A stretch of 64,000 nt of DNA from positions 31,542 through 95,541 of the forward strand of contig SVSJ01000003.1 in NCBI GenBank assembly GCA_015064355.1, read 5' to 3'. The notes under the pieces were generated by a model that saw only the letters and a list, made by a program, of their open reading frames with translations, was not told where the DNA came from and did no database searches. Positions 15,777 through 25,876 of the stretch are shown here, in pieces. Position 1 is the first letter of the stretch; each line of letters begins with the position of its first letter. The position numbers were made by a program, and so were the translations under genes. This DNA comes from Oscillospiraceae bacterium. GTDB lineage: Bacteria; Bacillota; Clostridia; Oscillospirales; CAG-272.

Positions 15777-18548
15777 TTAATTGAACCAGTCGTCGTCATC
15801 GTCGTCTCTGCCATAGATCTCGTCTTCATCAGGTGGCAAAGCGTCCGGTGGATCATAGAAGTTTTTGTCGCTTCCCTCGGGAGTATATCCGCTGTATTCG
15901 GCAGGGGCATTTCCACCCCAAGGACGGTAGTCACAATGCTTGTAGCAGTAGGCGTTATACGGGGTTTCAATATAAGATGAACCGCAATACTCGTCCTCGC
16001 CAAGCATATTATCGAAGTACGGAACTCCCCACCATCCCGCAGGCTTTACAGACTCGGGCATTTCGCGGTACACGTACTGTGCGTCTTCAACATAGACCTG
16101 TGTCGGGAAGAGTCGGTCCTCTACCCGGATAAGGGCAACCTCAACACAATCTCTGGGGTTACAGTTATCAGAGGCGATAAGTCCGGTGGAAGCATCACGG
16201 GATACTACAACGTGAGTCTCACAAAAATCTGTGGGAACTGTGGATCTTGTGAAGTATCCTGTTTCCGCAGGGTTACCTCTGGGGTCAAGACGGCAGGCAT
16301 CTGTCATGAGCTTGCCTGAATACTTACAGTATGTGGCAGTTACAACACCGGGGGCGTCCTCAAAGGTTTTAAGGGGCTCGCCACCACCGGCTGCTTCATC
16401 AATATATTTCTGATGAAGGATAGTCATAACCTTATCCCAAACGATAAGTGCCGGGCTGTTACCGAAGGAGCTCAAGGACTGCGGTGTGTCATAACCTGTC
16501 CATACACCGCCAACGTAATAGGGGGTATATCCTACGAAGTAACGGTCAAAGTCGGTACTTGTTGTACCTGTCTTGCCTGCTACGTTAACAGACCAACGGA
16601 GAGTACACGCAGTACCGGTACCGTAGTCCATAACGTTTTTCATCATTTTTGTCATGATGGAGGCAGTTTCTTCGCTGATAACGATCTTGCTCTCGGAGCC
16701 CTTGCCAACGGTCACGTTATTTCTTGTTCCAATTACAAGGTCACCGTTTGCATCTTCAACGTAAAGATAAAGATTGGGGGAATTATACACGCCGTTATTC
16801 TGGAAGATACAGTAAGCGGATGTCATCTCAAGAAGGGTTACACCGAAGTTAGGCTGACCAAGGGCAAGTGATGCAAGACCGCGGTCGGTGAAGGTCTGTC
16901 CGCTTGAGTTGGTATATGAATCTATGAGGCTGTCAAAGCCAAGCTCATTCTTCATAAAGTCAAATGAGTAGTCAACACCAAGATCCTGAAGCACCTTCAT
17001 GGCAATTGTATTAACAGATCGTGTAACTGCGCTGTTGATTGTGGTCAAGCCCTTGAAGATGTTAGGATAGTTATAGGGATAGGGGGTATATGAGTAGATT
17101 GCTTCCGCATTCTCCGTTGCTTCCCCAACAAGCTTTTCGTTGAACAGAACAGGAGTATCGTCAACGGTTGAACCGTATGTGATAAGACCAAGGTCAAGGG
17201 CGGGAGCGTACACAGAAAGGGGCTTGATAGATGATCCCGGCGGGCGGGTTGCACGTGTGGCACGGTTAAAGCCAAGGTTGTCAATCTTCTCGCCACGTCC
17301 TCCAACAGTTCCGAGAACGTCGCCGGTATATGGATCGCAGACGATCATTGCCGACTGAGGCTGGAGACCTGCGGTAACGGAGGGGAAATATTCCTTGTCG
17401 TTCTCGTAAACCATTTCAAGAACGTCCTGCACCTCGGGGTCCATGGGGATAACGATCTTATATCCGCTGTAGTAGATCATATTCCAAGCGGTAGTCTTAT
17501 CAACGCCGAACAGCTCCATAAGATCATCGCGAAGCTGCATGAGCATAGAGTCAACGTACCAGTTGTAAATGGTCATTCCGTCCTCGAGCTTGCCGTCCTC
17601 GTCAGTTTCGTAGACGATATCAAGGTCAACGATGGCCTGTGCCTCGCGGCATTCCGCTTCTGTGATAAAGCCGTTGTTCTTCATCTCCTCAAGAACAACC
17701 CAGCGGCGCTCGTAGTTACCGATCTTTTCAACTTCTTTCCCGTTTACCATTACTATGAAATTATCGTTATGGTACTTGGGCTCGTACTGAGAGGGGTTCT
17801 TTACAATAGCCGCAAGAGACGCGCACTCAACAAGAGAGAGCTCTGATACGTCTTTATCAAAATAGAAGTTTGCCGCAGCCTGCACACCTGTACATCCGTT
17901 ACCCATATAGATAACGTTCAGGTATGCTTCCATGATCTCTTCCTTACTCTTTACCTTTTCAAGGTTTATTGCTCGGAAGATCTCCTCTACCTTACGCTGG
18001 ATCGTTACCTCATCTTCCTGGGTAACGTTCTTGATAAGCTGCTGGGTAATTGTTGAACCACCGCCCGAGCCGCCTGTGAAGAACTTGAAGGCAGATTTCA
18101 CTGTTGTAATAAGGTCAACGCCGTTGTGTGACTCGAATCTCTTGTCTTCAATTGCCACAAAGGCGTTAATGAGATCCTTGGGAAGCTGTTTATAGGACAC
18201 CGCAAGAGCGTTATCCGTTGAATACAGTCGCTGATCTTCAATTTCAACAAGGGTTCCGTCACGGTTGATTCTATCTTCCTCCGTCTCGAATTTCATATAA
18301 TAAATTCGAGTCGTAGAGTCCTGATTTACCTTAACAATGGTTGACGGATCTATTTCAAGATCAAGATGCTGATTGATATAGACAGCAAAAACAGATGCAA
18401 CGATTATGCCTGTGATCAGGCAAACAAGAAGCACTGTCAGAAGTATATTGAAGAAATAGGACACAAGTCTGAGCAGTACCTTGCCGATTATGCGAAGTAC
18501 GTTCAGAATTTCGCTTCCCCAATATACTTGTCCATTTTTGTTATACAT
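15777..18548 (-). CDS. Class A penicillin-binding protein (PBP1a-like, transglycosylase plus transpeptidase)
   Basis: Polymerises and cross-links peptidoglycan at the outer face of the membrane. The 923-residue protein has a cytosolic N-terminus, one membrane helix (about residues 30-57), a GT51 domain with catalytic Glu134 in EDKRFESHNG and GGGSTITQQLIKN near 162-174, and a transpeptidase domain with the nucleophile in PGSSIKPL, the SVN motif in TRSVNTIA and KTGTT. The C-terminal extension has several Cys and ends in six Asp residues (DDDDDDWFN). RBS AAAGG; TATAAT with a poor -35 lies about 40 bp upstream. Confidence 0.93.
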   Translation of the reverse strand: MYNKNGQVYWGSEILNVLRIIGKVLLRLVSYFFNILLTVLLVCLITGIIVASVFAVYINQHLDLEIDPSTIVKVNQDSTTRIYYMKFETEEDRINRDGTLVEIEDQRLYSTDNALAVSYKQLPKDLINAFVAIEDKRFESHNGVDLITTVKSAFKFFTGGSGGGSTITQQLIKNVTQEDEVTIQRKVEEIFRAINLEKVKSKEEIMEAYLNVIYMGNGCTGVQAAANFYFDKDVSELSLVECASLAAIVKNPSQYEPKYHNDNFIVMVNGKEVEKIGNYERRWVVLEEMKNNGFITEAECREAQAIVDLDIVYETDEDGKLEDGMTIYNWYVDSMLMQLRDDLMELFGVDKTTAWNMIYYSGYKIVIPMDPEVQDVLEMVYENDKEYFPSVTAGLQPQSAMIVCDPYTGDVLGTVGGRGEKIDNLGFNRATRATRPPGSSIKPLSVYAPALDLGLITYGSTVDDTPVLFNEKLVGEATENAEAIYSYTPYPYNYPNIFKGLTTINSAVTRSVNTIAMKVLQDLGVDYSFDFMKNELGFDSLIDSYTNSSGQTFTDRGLASLALGQPNFGVTLLEMTSAYCIFQNNGVYNSPNLYLYVEDANGDLVIGTRNNVTVGKGSESKIVISEETASIMTKMMKNVMDYGTGTACTLRWSVNVAGKTGTTSTDFDRYFVGYTPYYVGGVWTGYDTPQSLSSFGNSPALIVWDKVMTILHQKYIDEAAGGGEPLKTFEDAPGVVTATYCKYSGKLMTDACRLDPRGNPAETGYFTRSTVPTDFCETHVVVSRDASTGLIASDNCNPRDCVEVALIRVEDRLFPTQVYVEDAQYVYREMPESVKPAGWWGVPYFDNMLGEDEYCGSSYIETPYNAYCYKHCDYRPWGGNAPAEYSGYTPEGSDKNFYDPPDALPPDEDEIYGRDDDDDDWFN

Positions 18549-18661
18549 TATGGAGTTCCGACCTTTCGTGTTACGCTGATGGTTGAATTATACTCTCGAT
18601 TTTTGAATCTGGTATTAACACAATATGATTTTTACCAGATTTTATTGTGAAAATCACAATT

Positions 18662-21600
18662 TTATCGAATTACCATATTGTCTTGTCCGATTATCTCCCG
18701 AAGCTCACCTAAAACAAAGGGGGTAGGGTTAATCGAAACAGATGGTGACAGGTATTCCCCTTTCTCAACGGAGAAAAATGTTACAGGGGTGTACCCGTCG
18801 AAAATTGAGCAGACCGCATAGGCGCGCTTGTATTCCGCCGAATCCTCCGACGAAACACGCAAATAGATCTTGCGGATCTGTCCGGGAGTGGTATCAGCTC
18901 GGGCAGAGGGTGCCTTTTCTTCCCTCTTCTGATAAACAGGAGTGAGGGTCTCGGCATTTTCAAGCTCCACGGTCTGTGAATCTGACACAAGTCCAATAAT
19001 ACGGTCAGCAAGGATCTTTATATCCTCGTCTTCACGTATGCTCACGTTACCTGATATAGCAATAACGGAGTCGTAGTTAAGGAGATGACCGAATTTGGCA
19101 AGCACCTTGGGGAACACAAGTATCTCAATAGATGAGGTTCTGTCTTCCACGGTGACAAAGGCCATTTGCTCGCCGCTTTTGGTGTTCTTGTTAGTTCTCT
19201 TTGTGACAGAGCCAACGATAGTCACCCTGCTCTTCTGGTCAAGGCTCACACCTGATGGGATTTTTCCGCTGATATGTGCATCCTCAGTTTCGTCTTCGGG
19301 CATAAGCGCGGCTCTCAGCTCGCTGATTTTGAGCGGCTTGATCTTGCCCTCGTGCACGGTATAATCGTCGAGAACGTGACCGCTTAAATAAAGCCCACAG
19401 CTTTCCTTTTCAAGGGCAAGCTTTTTCCTCTGGGAAAATTCAGGAATGTCCGGGAAGACGATTCGATCCTTTTTAGGGATCTCGGCTTTGGGCGCAACGT
19501 CAAACATACCGATCTGACCGTCAAAGGTGTCAGATGCGAGGTTTTTCTTGTCAAGCAGACTTTCGTACACCGCCATAAGCTGACTGCGAGGGGTGCCGAG
19601 GGAATCAAGTGCGCCGGATTTGATAAGGGTTTCAAGCTGTCGCTTATTGATTTCGGTTTCGCGGACCCTGTCGATGAAATCGTCAACGTCAACAAATTCG
19701 CCGCCATGGTTTCGCTCTGCAACGATCCTGTCGATAAGTGATCCGCCGATGCTTTTCAGCGCTGTAAGGCCGAATCGAATTGAGTCACCCTCAACGTGGA
19801 AGTCGCCGCGGCTTTTGTTAATATCCGGCGGGAGAACAGCTATGTGCTGCTTGTTGCAGTCAGCAATGTACTCTGCAAGCTTATCCGTAGACGACATAAC
19901 AGAGGTTAAGAGTGCGCTGACATATTCACGTGGGTAGTGGGTTTTCAGATAAGCCGTGCGGAAAGAAAGTACAGCGTATGCCGCCGCGTGGCTTTTGTTA
20001 AATGCGTAGTTTGCGAAGCTTACTATGTCTTCAAACAATGCTACCGCTTCGTCCTCGACTATTCCCTGTGCTACCGCTCCGTCAATAAACGCTTGTCTTT
20101 CGCCGTCAAGTACGCTTTGCTTTTTCTTTGAAATAGCTCGGCGGACAACGTCTGCGTGGCCGAAGGAATATCCCGCGATCTCACGGAATATCTGCATAAC
20201 CTGTTCCTGATAAACGATACAGCCGTAGGTTACATCGAGAATAGGTGCAAGTTTCGGTGTACAGTAGCGTATCTTCGAGGGATCGTGCCGCGCTTCGATG
20301 TATTTTGGAATTGAATCCATGGGTCCCGGACGGTACAGAGCAATTGCCGCAATAATATCGTCGAGGGATCGGGGTTTAAGCTGGGTGAGCATCTGTCGCA
20401 TTCCGGCCGATTCAAGCTGGAAAACTCCGTCAGATCGGCCTGCGGACAGTGCGTCGTAGGTTGCCCGGTCAGCAATATCAACCTTTGTAAGGTCAAATTC
20501 CGGGTCACTTTCACGGATCTGAAGTTCCGCGTTGTTTATTATTGTAAGGTAACGCAAGGCGAGGAAGTCAAATTTGAGCAGTCCAAGCTCTGCGATGGTG
20601 TCCATGTCAAACTGGGTTACGGTAACGCCATTGTTCACAGCGATAGGAACGTAGGTAGTGAGGGGATTTTCGGTGATGACCACACCCGCTGCATGGGTTG
20701 ATGCGTGGCGAGGCATTCCCTCCAGTGCTGCGGCTGTGTCGATGAGCTTTCGCACTTCCCCGTCGTTGTCATACATTTCCTTGAGTGTGCCCCGCTCCAG
20801 AGCCTTTCTCAGCGAAATTCCCAGCTCCTGTGGAATTTGTTTTGCCACAGCGTCAACGTCGCCGTAGGGCATTCCCAGGGCACGTCCAACGTCACGTACC
20901 GCCGCTCTCGCCGCAAGGGTTCCAAAGGTGACGATCTGTGCTGTGTGATCCTCACCGTACTTTTCACGTACGTAGGAGATAGCTTCGTCACGTCTGTCGT
21001 AGCAGAAGTCGATGTCAAAGTCGGGCATACTGACTCGCTCAGGATTGAGGAACCGCTCAAACAGAAGGTCGAACTTTATAGAGTCAACATCGGTGATTCC
21101 AACCAAGTATGCAACAATACTGCCGGCACCCGAACCTCTGCCCGGGCCAACTGGAATTCCCTTGCCCTTTGAGTAGTTAACGAAATCCCACACAACGAGG
21201 TAATATTCGCTGTAGCCCATTTTTGAAATTACGGAAAGCTCGTATTCGATTCGATCTTCGTAGGCTTTTCTGTCATGCTTTTCGTCAAACACGATGTGCC
21301 CGCGGCGGATTCTCGATTCGAGCCCCTCATAAGCCAGTTTTTTCAGATAATCGTCGGGATTTGATCCGTCCTCCGGTTTATATCTGGGCAGCTTGGTCTT
21401 GCCGAACTCGAAGTCGAAGTTGCACATATCCGCGATCTTCTGGGTGTTTTCGCAAGCACCCTCGTAATCACGGAAAAGGCGTTCCATTTCGGGGGTATTT
21501 TTGTAGTAAAATTCGTCGGTTTCAAATCCGATAGGCCTACCGTCTGTGATCACGTTGTTGGTCTGGATGCACATTAGGATCGCCTGGGTTTCGGAGTCTG

Positions 21601-22237
21601 CTTTTTTGATGTAGTGAACGTCATTGGTAGCAACCATTGGAATACCCGTTTTTTCGGATATCTGGCGCACACCTGCGTTTACAATATCATCGTCTCGGAG
21701 TCCGTGATCCTGAATTTCCAGATAGAAGTTACCGCGACCGAATGCTTTATCAAGTCGGCGGGCGTATTCCTCTGCCTTTTCGTATTCTCCTGCCACGATG
21801 CAACGGGGGATATATCCCGCAAGGCAGGCAGACAGGCAAACGAGTCCATCGGTATGTTTTTCGAGAAGCTCTGTGTCAATTCTGGGCTTTGAATAGAAAC
21901 CATCGGTGTATGCCTTTGAAACAAGATAGATAAGGTTGTTCCAACCCGCTTCATTCTTTACAAGAAGAACAAGGTGAGAGCTGCCTGCGTCGTATTCTTT
22001 TTCTCTGTCGTACATACTGCGACGGGCAACGTAGACCTCACAGCCGATTATCGGCTTGATGCCCTCAGCTTTGCAGGCTTTGTAAAACTCAACTACACCG
22101 TACATTACGCCGTGGTCCGTGATAGCCACAGCGTTATGTCCTGCGAGCCGTGCTGCCTTTGGTATTTCGGAAATACGGCAAGCTCCGTCGAGCAGGCTGT
22201 ATTCGCTGTGAAGATGCAAGTGAACGAAGTTACCCAT
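18662..22237 (-). CDS. dnaE: DNA polymerase III alpha subunit (DnaE)
   Basis: Replicative polymerase of the DnaE type, 1191 residues. The N-terminal PHP domain starts with HLHSEYSLLDGA and has several metal-binding His. The catalytic palm carries the PDFDIDF aspartates near residue 400, then fingers and a helix-hairpin-helix region, and an OB-fold (VTIVGSVTKR) near the C-terminus. In Firmicutes DnaE usually extends primers while PolC does bulk synthesis; polC is not in this window. It is the last gene of the murB-whiA-dnaE segment, 18 bp after whiA. Confidence 0.95.
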   Translation of the reverse strand: MGNFVHLHLHSEYSLLDGACRISEIPKAARLAGHNAVAITDHGVMYGVVEFYKACKAEGIKPIIGCEVYVARRSMYDREKEYDAGSSHLVLLVKNEAGWNNLIYLVSKAYTDGFYSKPRIDTELLEKHTDGLVCLSACLAGYIPRCIVAGEYEKAEEYARRLDKAFGRGNFYLEIQDHGLRDDDIVNAGVRQISEKTGIPMVATNDVHYIKKADSETQAILMCIQTNNVITDGRPIGFETDEFYYKNTPEMERLFRDYEGACENTQKIADMCNFDFEFGKTKLPRYKPEDGSNPDDYLKKLAYEGLESRIRRGHIVFDEKHDRKAYEDRIEYELSVISKMGYSEYYLVVWDFVNYSKGKGIPVGPGRGSGAGSIVAYLVGITDVDSIKFDLLFERFLNPERVSMPDFDIDFCYDRRDEAISYVREKYGEDHTAQIVTFGTLAARAAVRDVGRALGMPYGDVDAVAKQIPQELGISLRKALERGTLKEMYDNDGEVRKLIDTAAALEGMPRHASTHAAGVVITENPLTTYVPIAVNNGVTVTQFDMDTIAELGLLKFDFLALRYLTIINNAELQIRESDPEFDLTKVDIADRATYDALSAGRSDGVFQLESAGMRQMLTQLKPRSLDDIIAAIALYRPGPMDSIPKYIEARHDPSKIRYCTPKLAPILDVTYGCIVYQEQVMQIFREIAGYSFGHADVVRRAISKKKQSVLDGERQAFIDGAVAQGIVEDEAVALFEDIVSFANYAFNKSHAAAYAVLSFRTAYLKTHYPREYVSALLTSVMSSTDKLAEYIADCNKQHIAVLPPDINKSRGDFHVEGDSIRFGLTALKSIGGSLIDRIVAERNHGGEFVDVDDFIDRVRETEINKRQLETLIKSGALDSLGTPRSQLMAVYESLLDKKNLASDTFDGQIGMFDVAPKAEIPKKDRIVFPDIPEFSQRKKLALEKESCGLYLSGHVLDDYTVHEGKIKPLKISELRAALMPEDETEDAHISGKIPSGVSLDQKSRVTIVGSVTKRTNKNTKSGEQMAFVTVEDRTSSIEILVFPKVLAKFGHLLNYDSVIAISGNVSIREDEDIKILADRIIGLVSDSQTVELENAETLTPVYQKREEKAPSARADTTPGQIRKIYLRVSSEDSAEYKRAYAVCSIFDGYTPVTFFSVEKGEYLSPSVSINPTPFVLGELREIIGQDNMVIR

Positions 22238-22255
22238 ATTTCCTCCTTAGTTAAG

Positions 22256-22984
22256 TTATAATTGTTGGTTTTTTGCCCGCTCGGCAAGTTCAAGAATTCG
22301 CTCAAGACGGTGTCTGATTCCGGATTTTGATACAGGCGGATTCATCAGCTTTCCAAGGTCTGCAAGAGACAACTGGTCGTTTTCAATGCGCAGAAGAGCC
22401 GTTTCCTTTAAATCTGCGGGAAGTGAGTCAATTTTCTCTGTGTCAACGAGCCACTGTATTGCTTCTGTGTATTTCTTAACCGCCTGAAGCTGTTTTTCGA
22501 TGTTCGCGGTATCACAGTTTACCTGGCGGTTTACTGAATTTCTGAATTCGTGGACGATCTTTGAGTTCATTACGTCAAACGCCGCGGCAGATGCTCCTGT
22601 ATACACGAGAAAATCCTCGATCACAGCGCTGTCCTTGACGTAAAGTATGAATTTATTTTTCCGCACCGACGGTCTGAAGTCGAATCCCGAGTCGGAAATC
22701 AGCTCCATAACCGTGTCACGCTCGTCTTCAAAATAGAAGGAAAACTCCATGTGGTATGACTTAAGCGGGTCGGTAATTGAGCCGTATACTGTAAAAAGTT
22801 TACGCCAAAAAACTTCACCGCAAACGTCACAACGGCATTTTTCATAGGTTGATCTTATTTTTTCTGCCGAGTTTTCTTTGTTGTTCAAGTCAGCAAGAGC
22901 AGCGGAGGTGAATTTACAGCATTTTTTCTTGATTTCAAGAGCTTCAAGCTGATTTTTTACTTTCTTGGAAAATGATTCTGTCAT
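22256..22984 (-). CDS. whiA: WhiA-like DNA-binding protein (LAGLIDADG-derived)
   Basis: WhiA is a conserved Gram-positive regulator linked to sporulation septation in Streptomyces and to cell-cycle processes in Bacillus. The 242-residue version has the N-terminal domain (SFSKKVKNQLE), a degenerate homing-endonuclease-like middle, the NCDTANIEKQ stretch and the C-terminal HTH (SLADLGKLMNPPVSKSGIRHRLERI). It is shorter than the usual 300-320 residues. The start at 22984 overlaps the murB stop as ATGA. Genes rapZ and yvcK, often between murB and whiA, are absent here. Confidence 0.85.
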   Translation of the reverse strand: MTESFSKKVKNQLEALEIKKKCCKFTSAALADLNNKENSAEKIRSTYEKCRCDVCGEVFWRKLFTVYGSITDPLKSYHMEFSFYFEDERDTVMELISDSGFDFRPSVRKNKFILYVKDSAVIEDFLVYTGASAAAFDVMNSKIVHEFRNSVNRQVNCDTANIEKQLQAVKKYTEAIQWLVDTEKIDSLPADLKETALLRIENDQLSLADLGKLMNPPVSKSGIRHRLERILELAERAKNQQL

Positions 22985-23907
22985 TTTACGTATATGACCT
23001 CGCACTCGATGGCGCAGCCGAATTTTTCAAGGATCACGTCCTGGATGTGCTTTATCAGATTGCGCACGTCTGCACAGGTAGCGCCGCCAATGTTGATAAT
23101 AAATCCTGCGTGCTTTTCAGAAACCTGCGCTCCGCCGATGGTGAATCCCTTGAGTCCTGCTTCGTCGATCATCTGACCTGTGTATCTGCCGGGATAACGC
23201 TTGAAAACGCTGCCCGCACTTGGATATTCAAGGGGCTGCTTTGTTACACGGCGGTTCATAAAATCGTTCATTACCTCGGAAATCTCATCCTTATTACCGG
23301 GCTTAAGTTCAAAGGATGCGGACAGAATAAGCCTGTTTGTATGCTTGTATATGCTGTCGCGGTAGCCGAAATTATGCTCGGTTAGAGAGATCGTATGTAC
23401 AGTCATGTCGTCAAGGTCAAGATAGGTGCTTTCTTTCAGCACAAAGGCTACCTCGCCGTTGTACGCGCCTGCGTTCATAAACACCGCTCCACCCACACTT
23501 CCCGGTATGCCGTATGCAAATTCAAGTCCGGTGAGGCTATAGTCTCTGGCGCGTGCGGCAAGGGCAGTAAATGACATTCCGGCGTCAGCGGTTATCACGT
23601 TTCCCTCGCAGGTTACGTCACGAAGAGCAGTCAGGATAACCACAACTCCACAAAAGCCCTCGTCATCAAAGAGAACGTTACTGCCGTTTCCAAGGAAGTA
23701 TGCCCGTGCATCTGTTTCCTTGATCATTGCGCAAAGCTGTGTCAATGCTTCAACGCTCTGGGGTATGACCAATAAATCAGAGTTGCCGCCAATACGAAAG
23801 GTTGTATGACGGCTCAGGGGCTCATTGTATTCAATTTTTATCTTCTCTCCGCAAGTCTGATTGTAATTCTCAATAAGACCGGCGAGTTTTGTTAAATTAT
23901 CAGTCAA
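22981..23907 (-). CDS. murB: UDP-N-acetylenolpyruvoylglucosamine reductase
   Basis: Second committed step of peptidoglycan precursor synthesis: NADPH-dependent reduction to UDP-MurNAc. The 308-residue FAD protein shows HTTFRIGG, the glycine-rich GIPGSVGGAVFMNAGAYNG, and the C-terminal SAGSVFKRYPGRYTG with the catalytic Ser of type II MurB, then GFIINIGGATCADV. ATG 23907 follows CGGAGGTCAACTTG. It lies 15 bp after the YjjG-like gene and overlaps whiA by 4 bp. Confidence 0.95.
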   Translation of the reverse strand: MTDNLTKLAGLIENYNQTCGEKIKIEYNEPLSRHTTFRIGGNSDLLVIPQSVEALTQLCAMIKETDARAYFLGNGSNVLFDDEGFCGVVVILTALRDVTCEGNVITADAGMSFTALAARARDYSLTGLEFAYGIPGSVGGAVFMNAGAYNGEVAFVLKESTYLDLDDMTVHTISLTEHNFGYRDSIYKHTNRLILSASFELKPGNKDEISEVMNDFMNRRVTKQPLEYPSAGSVFKRYPGRYTGQMIDEAGLKGFTIGGAQVSEKHAGFIINIGGATCADVRNLIKHIQDVILEKFGCAIECEVIYVK

Positions 23908-23922
23908 GTTGACCTCCGATAA

Positions 23923-24621
23923 TTACAGTATTTCGTAAAGATCAGTAAGCTTTTTTATAGTATATGTGAGAACTCTGCCCTTGTTATCGGCACCTGTGGG
24001 GTTGAAGCGGCAGATGTCGATTCCGTAGGCAATGGCACCGTCACAGTCGGATGTGAGTGAGTCGCCGATCATAAGATATTTTGTCTTATCCTGGTCGCCG
24101 ATTTTGTCAAACACATAGTCAAAATATGCCCTCTCCGGCTTTGTGTGACCTATCTCCTCGGAAATGAACATTTCTTTGAAGTATTTGCCAAGTCCGGAAA
24201 TAGCGTAGCGGGAGCGTTGGATATCAGCAATGCCGTTTGTGAGGATATACATATCGTATTTCCCGGACAGCTTTTCACACACCTCAGGGGCGCCGTCGAT
24301 CATACATCCCTGCTCACCAAGCACAAGCATATAACGATTACGCATAAAGGTAGCGATTCTTTCTCTTTCCTCGGGATCAGAATAGCCGATCTCCGAAAGG
24401 AGCATTCTGAATCGCTCGATCTTTAATTCTTCAAGCTTTATTCCCCCAACCTCAAGCTTCTTCCAGAGGGAATCGTTGATTCGTGAGTAAAGCTCGTAAA
24501 GTTCTTCGGAATAGTCAAGTCCCGCCTCTTTAGCAGTCCTCTCAAAAGACAGATACTCTGCCCGACTGAAATCGAGCAAAGTATTGTCCATATCAAAAAG
24601 CAAATATTTATATTTACTCAT
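23923..24621 (-). CDS. HAD-IA nucleotidase, YjjG family
   Basis: A 232-residue phosphatase with motif I LLFDMDNTLLDF (residues 7-18), the YjjG-type cap (SFERTAKEAGL, INDSLWKKLEVG), motif II YILTNGIA and motif III LMIGDSLTSDCDGA. YjjG-type enzymes dephosphorylate damaged or non-canonical pyrimidine nucleotides. Its start codon shares one base with the tyrS stop (TAATG), so translation is coupled. Exact substrate not determinable. Confidence 0.85.
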   Translation of the reverse strand: MSKYKYLLFDMDNTLLDFSRAEYLSFERTAKEAGLDYSEELYELYSRINDSLWKKLEVGGIKLEELKIERFRMLLSEIGYSDPEERERIATFMRNRYMLVLGEQGCMIDGAPEVCEKLSGKYDMYILTNGIADIQRSRYAISGLGKYFKEMFISEEIGHTKPERAYFDYVFDKIGDQDKTKYLMIGDSLTSDCDGAIAYGIDICRFNPTGADNKGRVLTYTIKKLTDLYEIL

Positions 24622-25844
24622 TATTTTACAAACTTGTGGTAAGTCTTCTTGCCCTTCTTAACGATTACACCGTCGCCGTCAAATGCGTTTTCTTCAACGG
24701 AAGCGTAAACGTCTGTAACCTTTTCGTCGTTTACAAGGATACCGCCCTGCTGAACAAGACGTCTTGCTTCGGACTTGGATGCGCAGAGACCGCCCTTAAC
24801 AAGCATATCAAGAACGCCGATCTTGCCGTCAGCAAAGTCTTCTGCTGCGAGATTTGTTGTAGGCATATTTTCAGTCATACCGCCACCTGCAAAGAGTGCT
24901 CTTGCGGCATTCTGTGCCTTTTCAGCTTCTTCTTCGCCGTGAACAAGCTTTGTGAGCTCGTATGCAAGAATTTCCTTTGCGGTGTTGAGCTGGCTGCCTT
25001 CCCACTTATCCATTTCGTCGATCTGCTCAAGAGGAAGGAACGTAAGCATACGGATGCACTTGAGAACGTCATTATCTGATACGTTTCTCCAGTACTGGTA
25101 GAAATCAAAGGGAGTGGTCTTGTTGGGATCAAGCCAAACAGCGCCGGAGGCAGTCTTACCCATCTTCTTACCTTCGGAATTGAGAAGGAGTGTAATGGTC
25201 ATTGCGTGAGCGTCCTTACCAAGCTTACGTCTGATAAGCTCTGTACCGCCGAGCATATTGGACCACTGGTCGTTGCCGCCGAACTGGAAGTTGCAGTCGT
25301 AATTCTTGTAGAGGTAGTAGAAGTCGTAAGACTGCATGATCATGTAGTTGAATTCAAGGAAGGAGAGGCCCTTTTCCATTCTCTGCTTGTAGCATTCTGC
25401 GCGAAGCATATTATTTACGGAGAAGCATGCACCTACTTCACGGAGTACGTCGATGTAGTTAAGGTCCATAAGCCAGTCGGCGTTGTTTACCATCTGTGCC
25501 TTGCCTTCGCCGAATTCAATGAAGCGTTCCATCTGCTTCTTGAAGCAATCGCAGTTGTGCTGAATCGTTTCGGGGGTCATCATAGAACGCATGTCGGTTC
25601 TGCCAGAGGGGTCACCGATCATTGCTGTACCGCCACCGATAAGTGCGATAGGACGGTTGCCTGCCATCTGGAGTCTCTTCATAAGGCAAAGTGCCATAAA
25701 GTGACCAACGTGGAGAGAGTCAGCTGTAGGGTCAAAGCCAATATAGAATGTAGCCTTACCGTTGTTGATAAGGTCCTTGATCTGTTCTTCGTCTGTCATC
25801 TGCGCGATAAGACCGCGCGCTTTCAGTTCGTCAAAAATAGTCAT
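24621..25844 (-). CDS. tyrS: Tyrosyl-tRNA synthetase
   Basis: Charges tRNA(Tyr). The 407-residue class I synthetase has the HIGH-type motif HVGHF near residue 42, the tyrosine-binding QFGGNDQWSN, a KMSKS-type KMGKT near residue 229 and a C-terminal S4 RNA-binding domain (GGILVNDEKVTD). Many Firmicute tyrS genes have a T-box leader; here only 32 bp separate it from recN, so there is no room for one and transcription must come from upstream. Confidence 0.95.
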   Translation of the reverse strand: MTIFDELKARGLIAQMTDEEQIKDLINNGKATFYIGFDPTADSLHVGHFMALCLMKRLQMAGNRPIALIGGGTAMIGDPSGRTDMRSMMTPETIQHNCDCFKKQMERFIEFGEGKAQMVNNADWLMDLNYIDVLREVGACFSVNNMLRAECYKQRMEKGLSFLEFNYMIMQSYDFYYLYKNYDCNFQFGGNDQWSNMLGGTELIRRKLGKDAHAMTITLLLNSEGKKMGKTASGAVWLDPNKTTPFDFYQYWRNVSDNDVLKCIRMLTFLPLEQIDEMDKWEGSQLNTAKEILAYELTKLVHGEEEAEKAQNAARALFAGGGMTENMPTTNLAAEDFADGKIGVLDMLVKGGLCASKSEARRLVQQGGILVNDEKVTDVYASVEENAFDGDGVIVKKGKKTYHKFVK

Positions 25845-25876
25845 TGTTTTTTGCTCCTGTGATTTTATTTCAATTT

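Noticed and set aside
25845..25876. T-box leader upstream of tyrS
   Set aside because: Only 32 bp separate tyrS from recN, too short for specifier and antiterminator stems.
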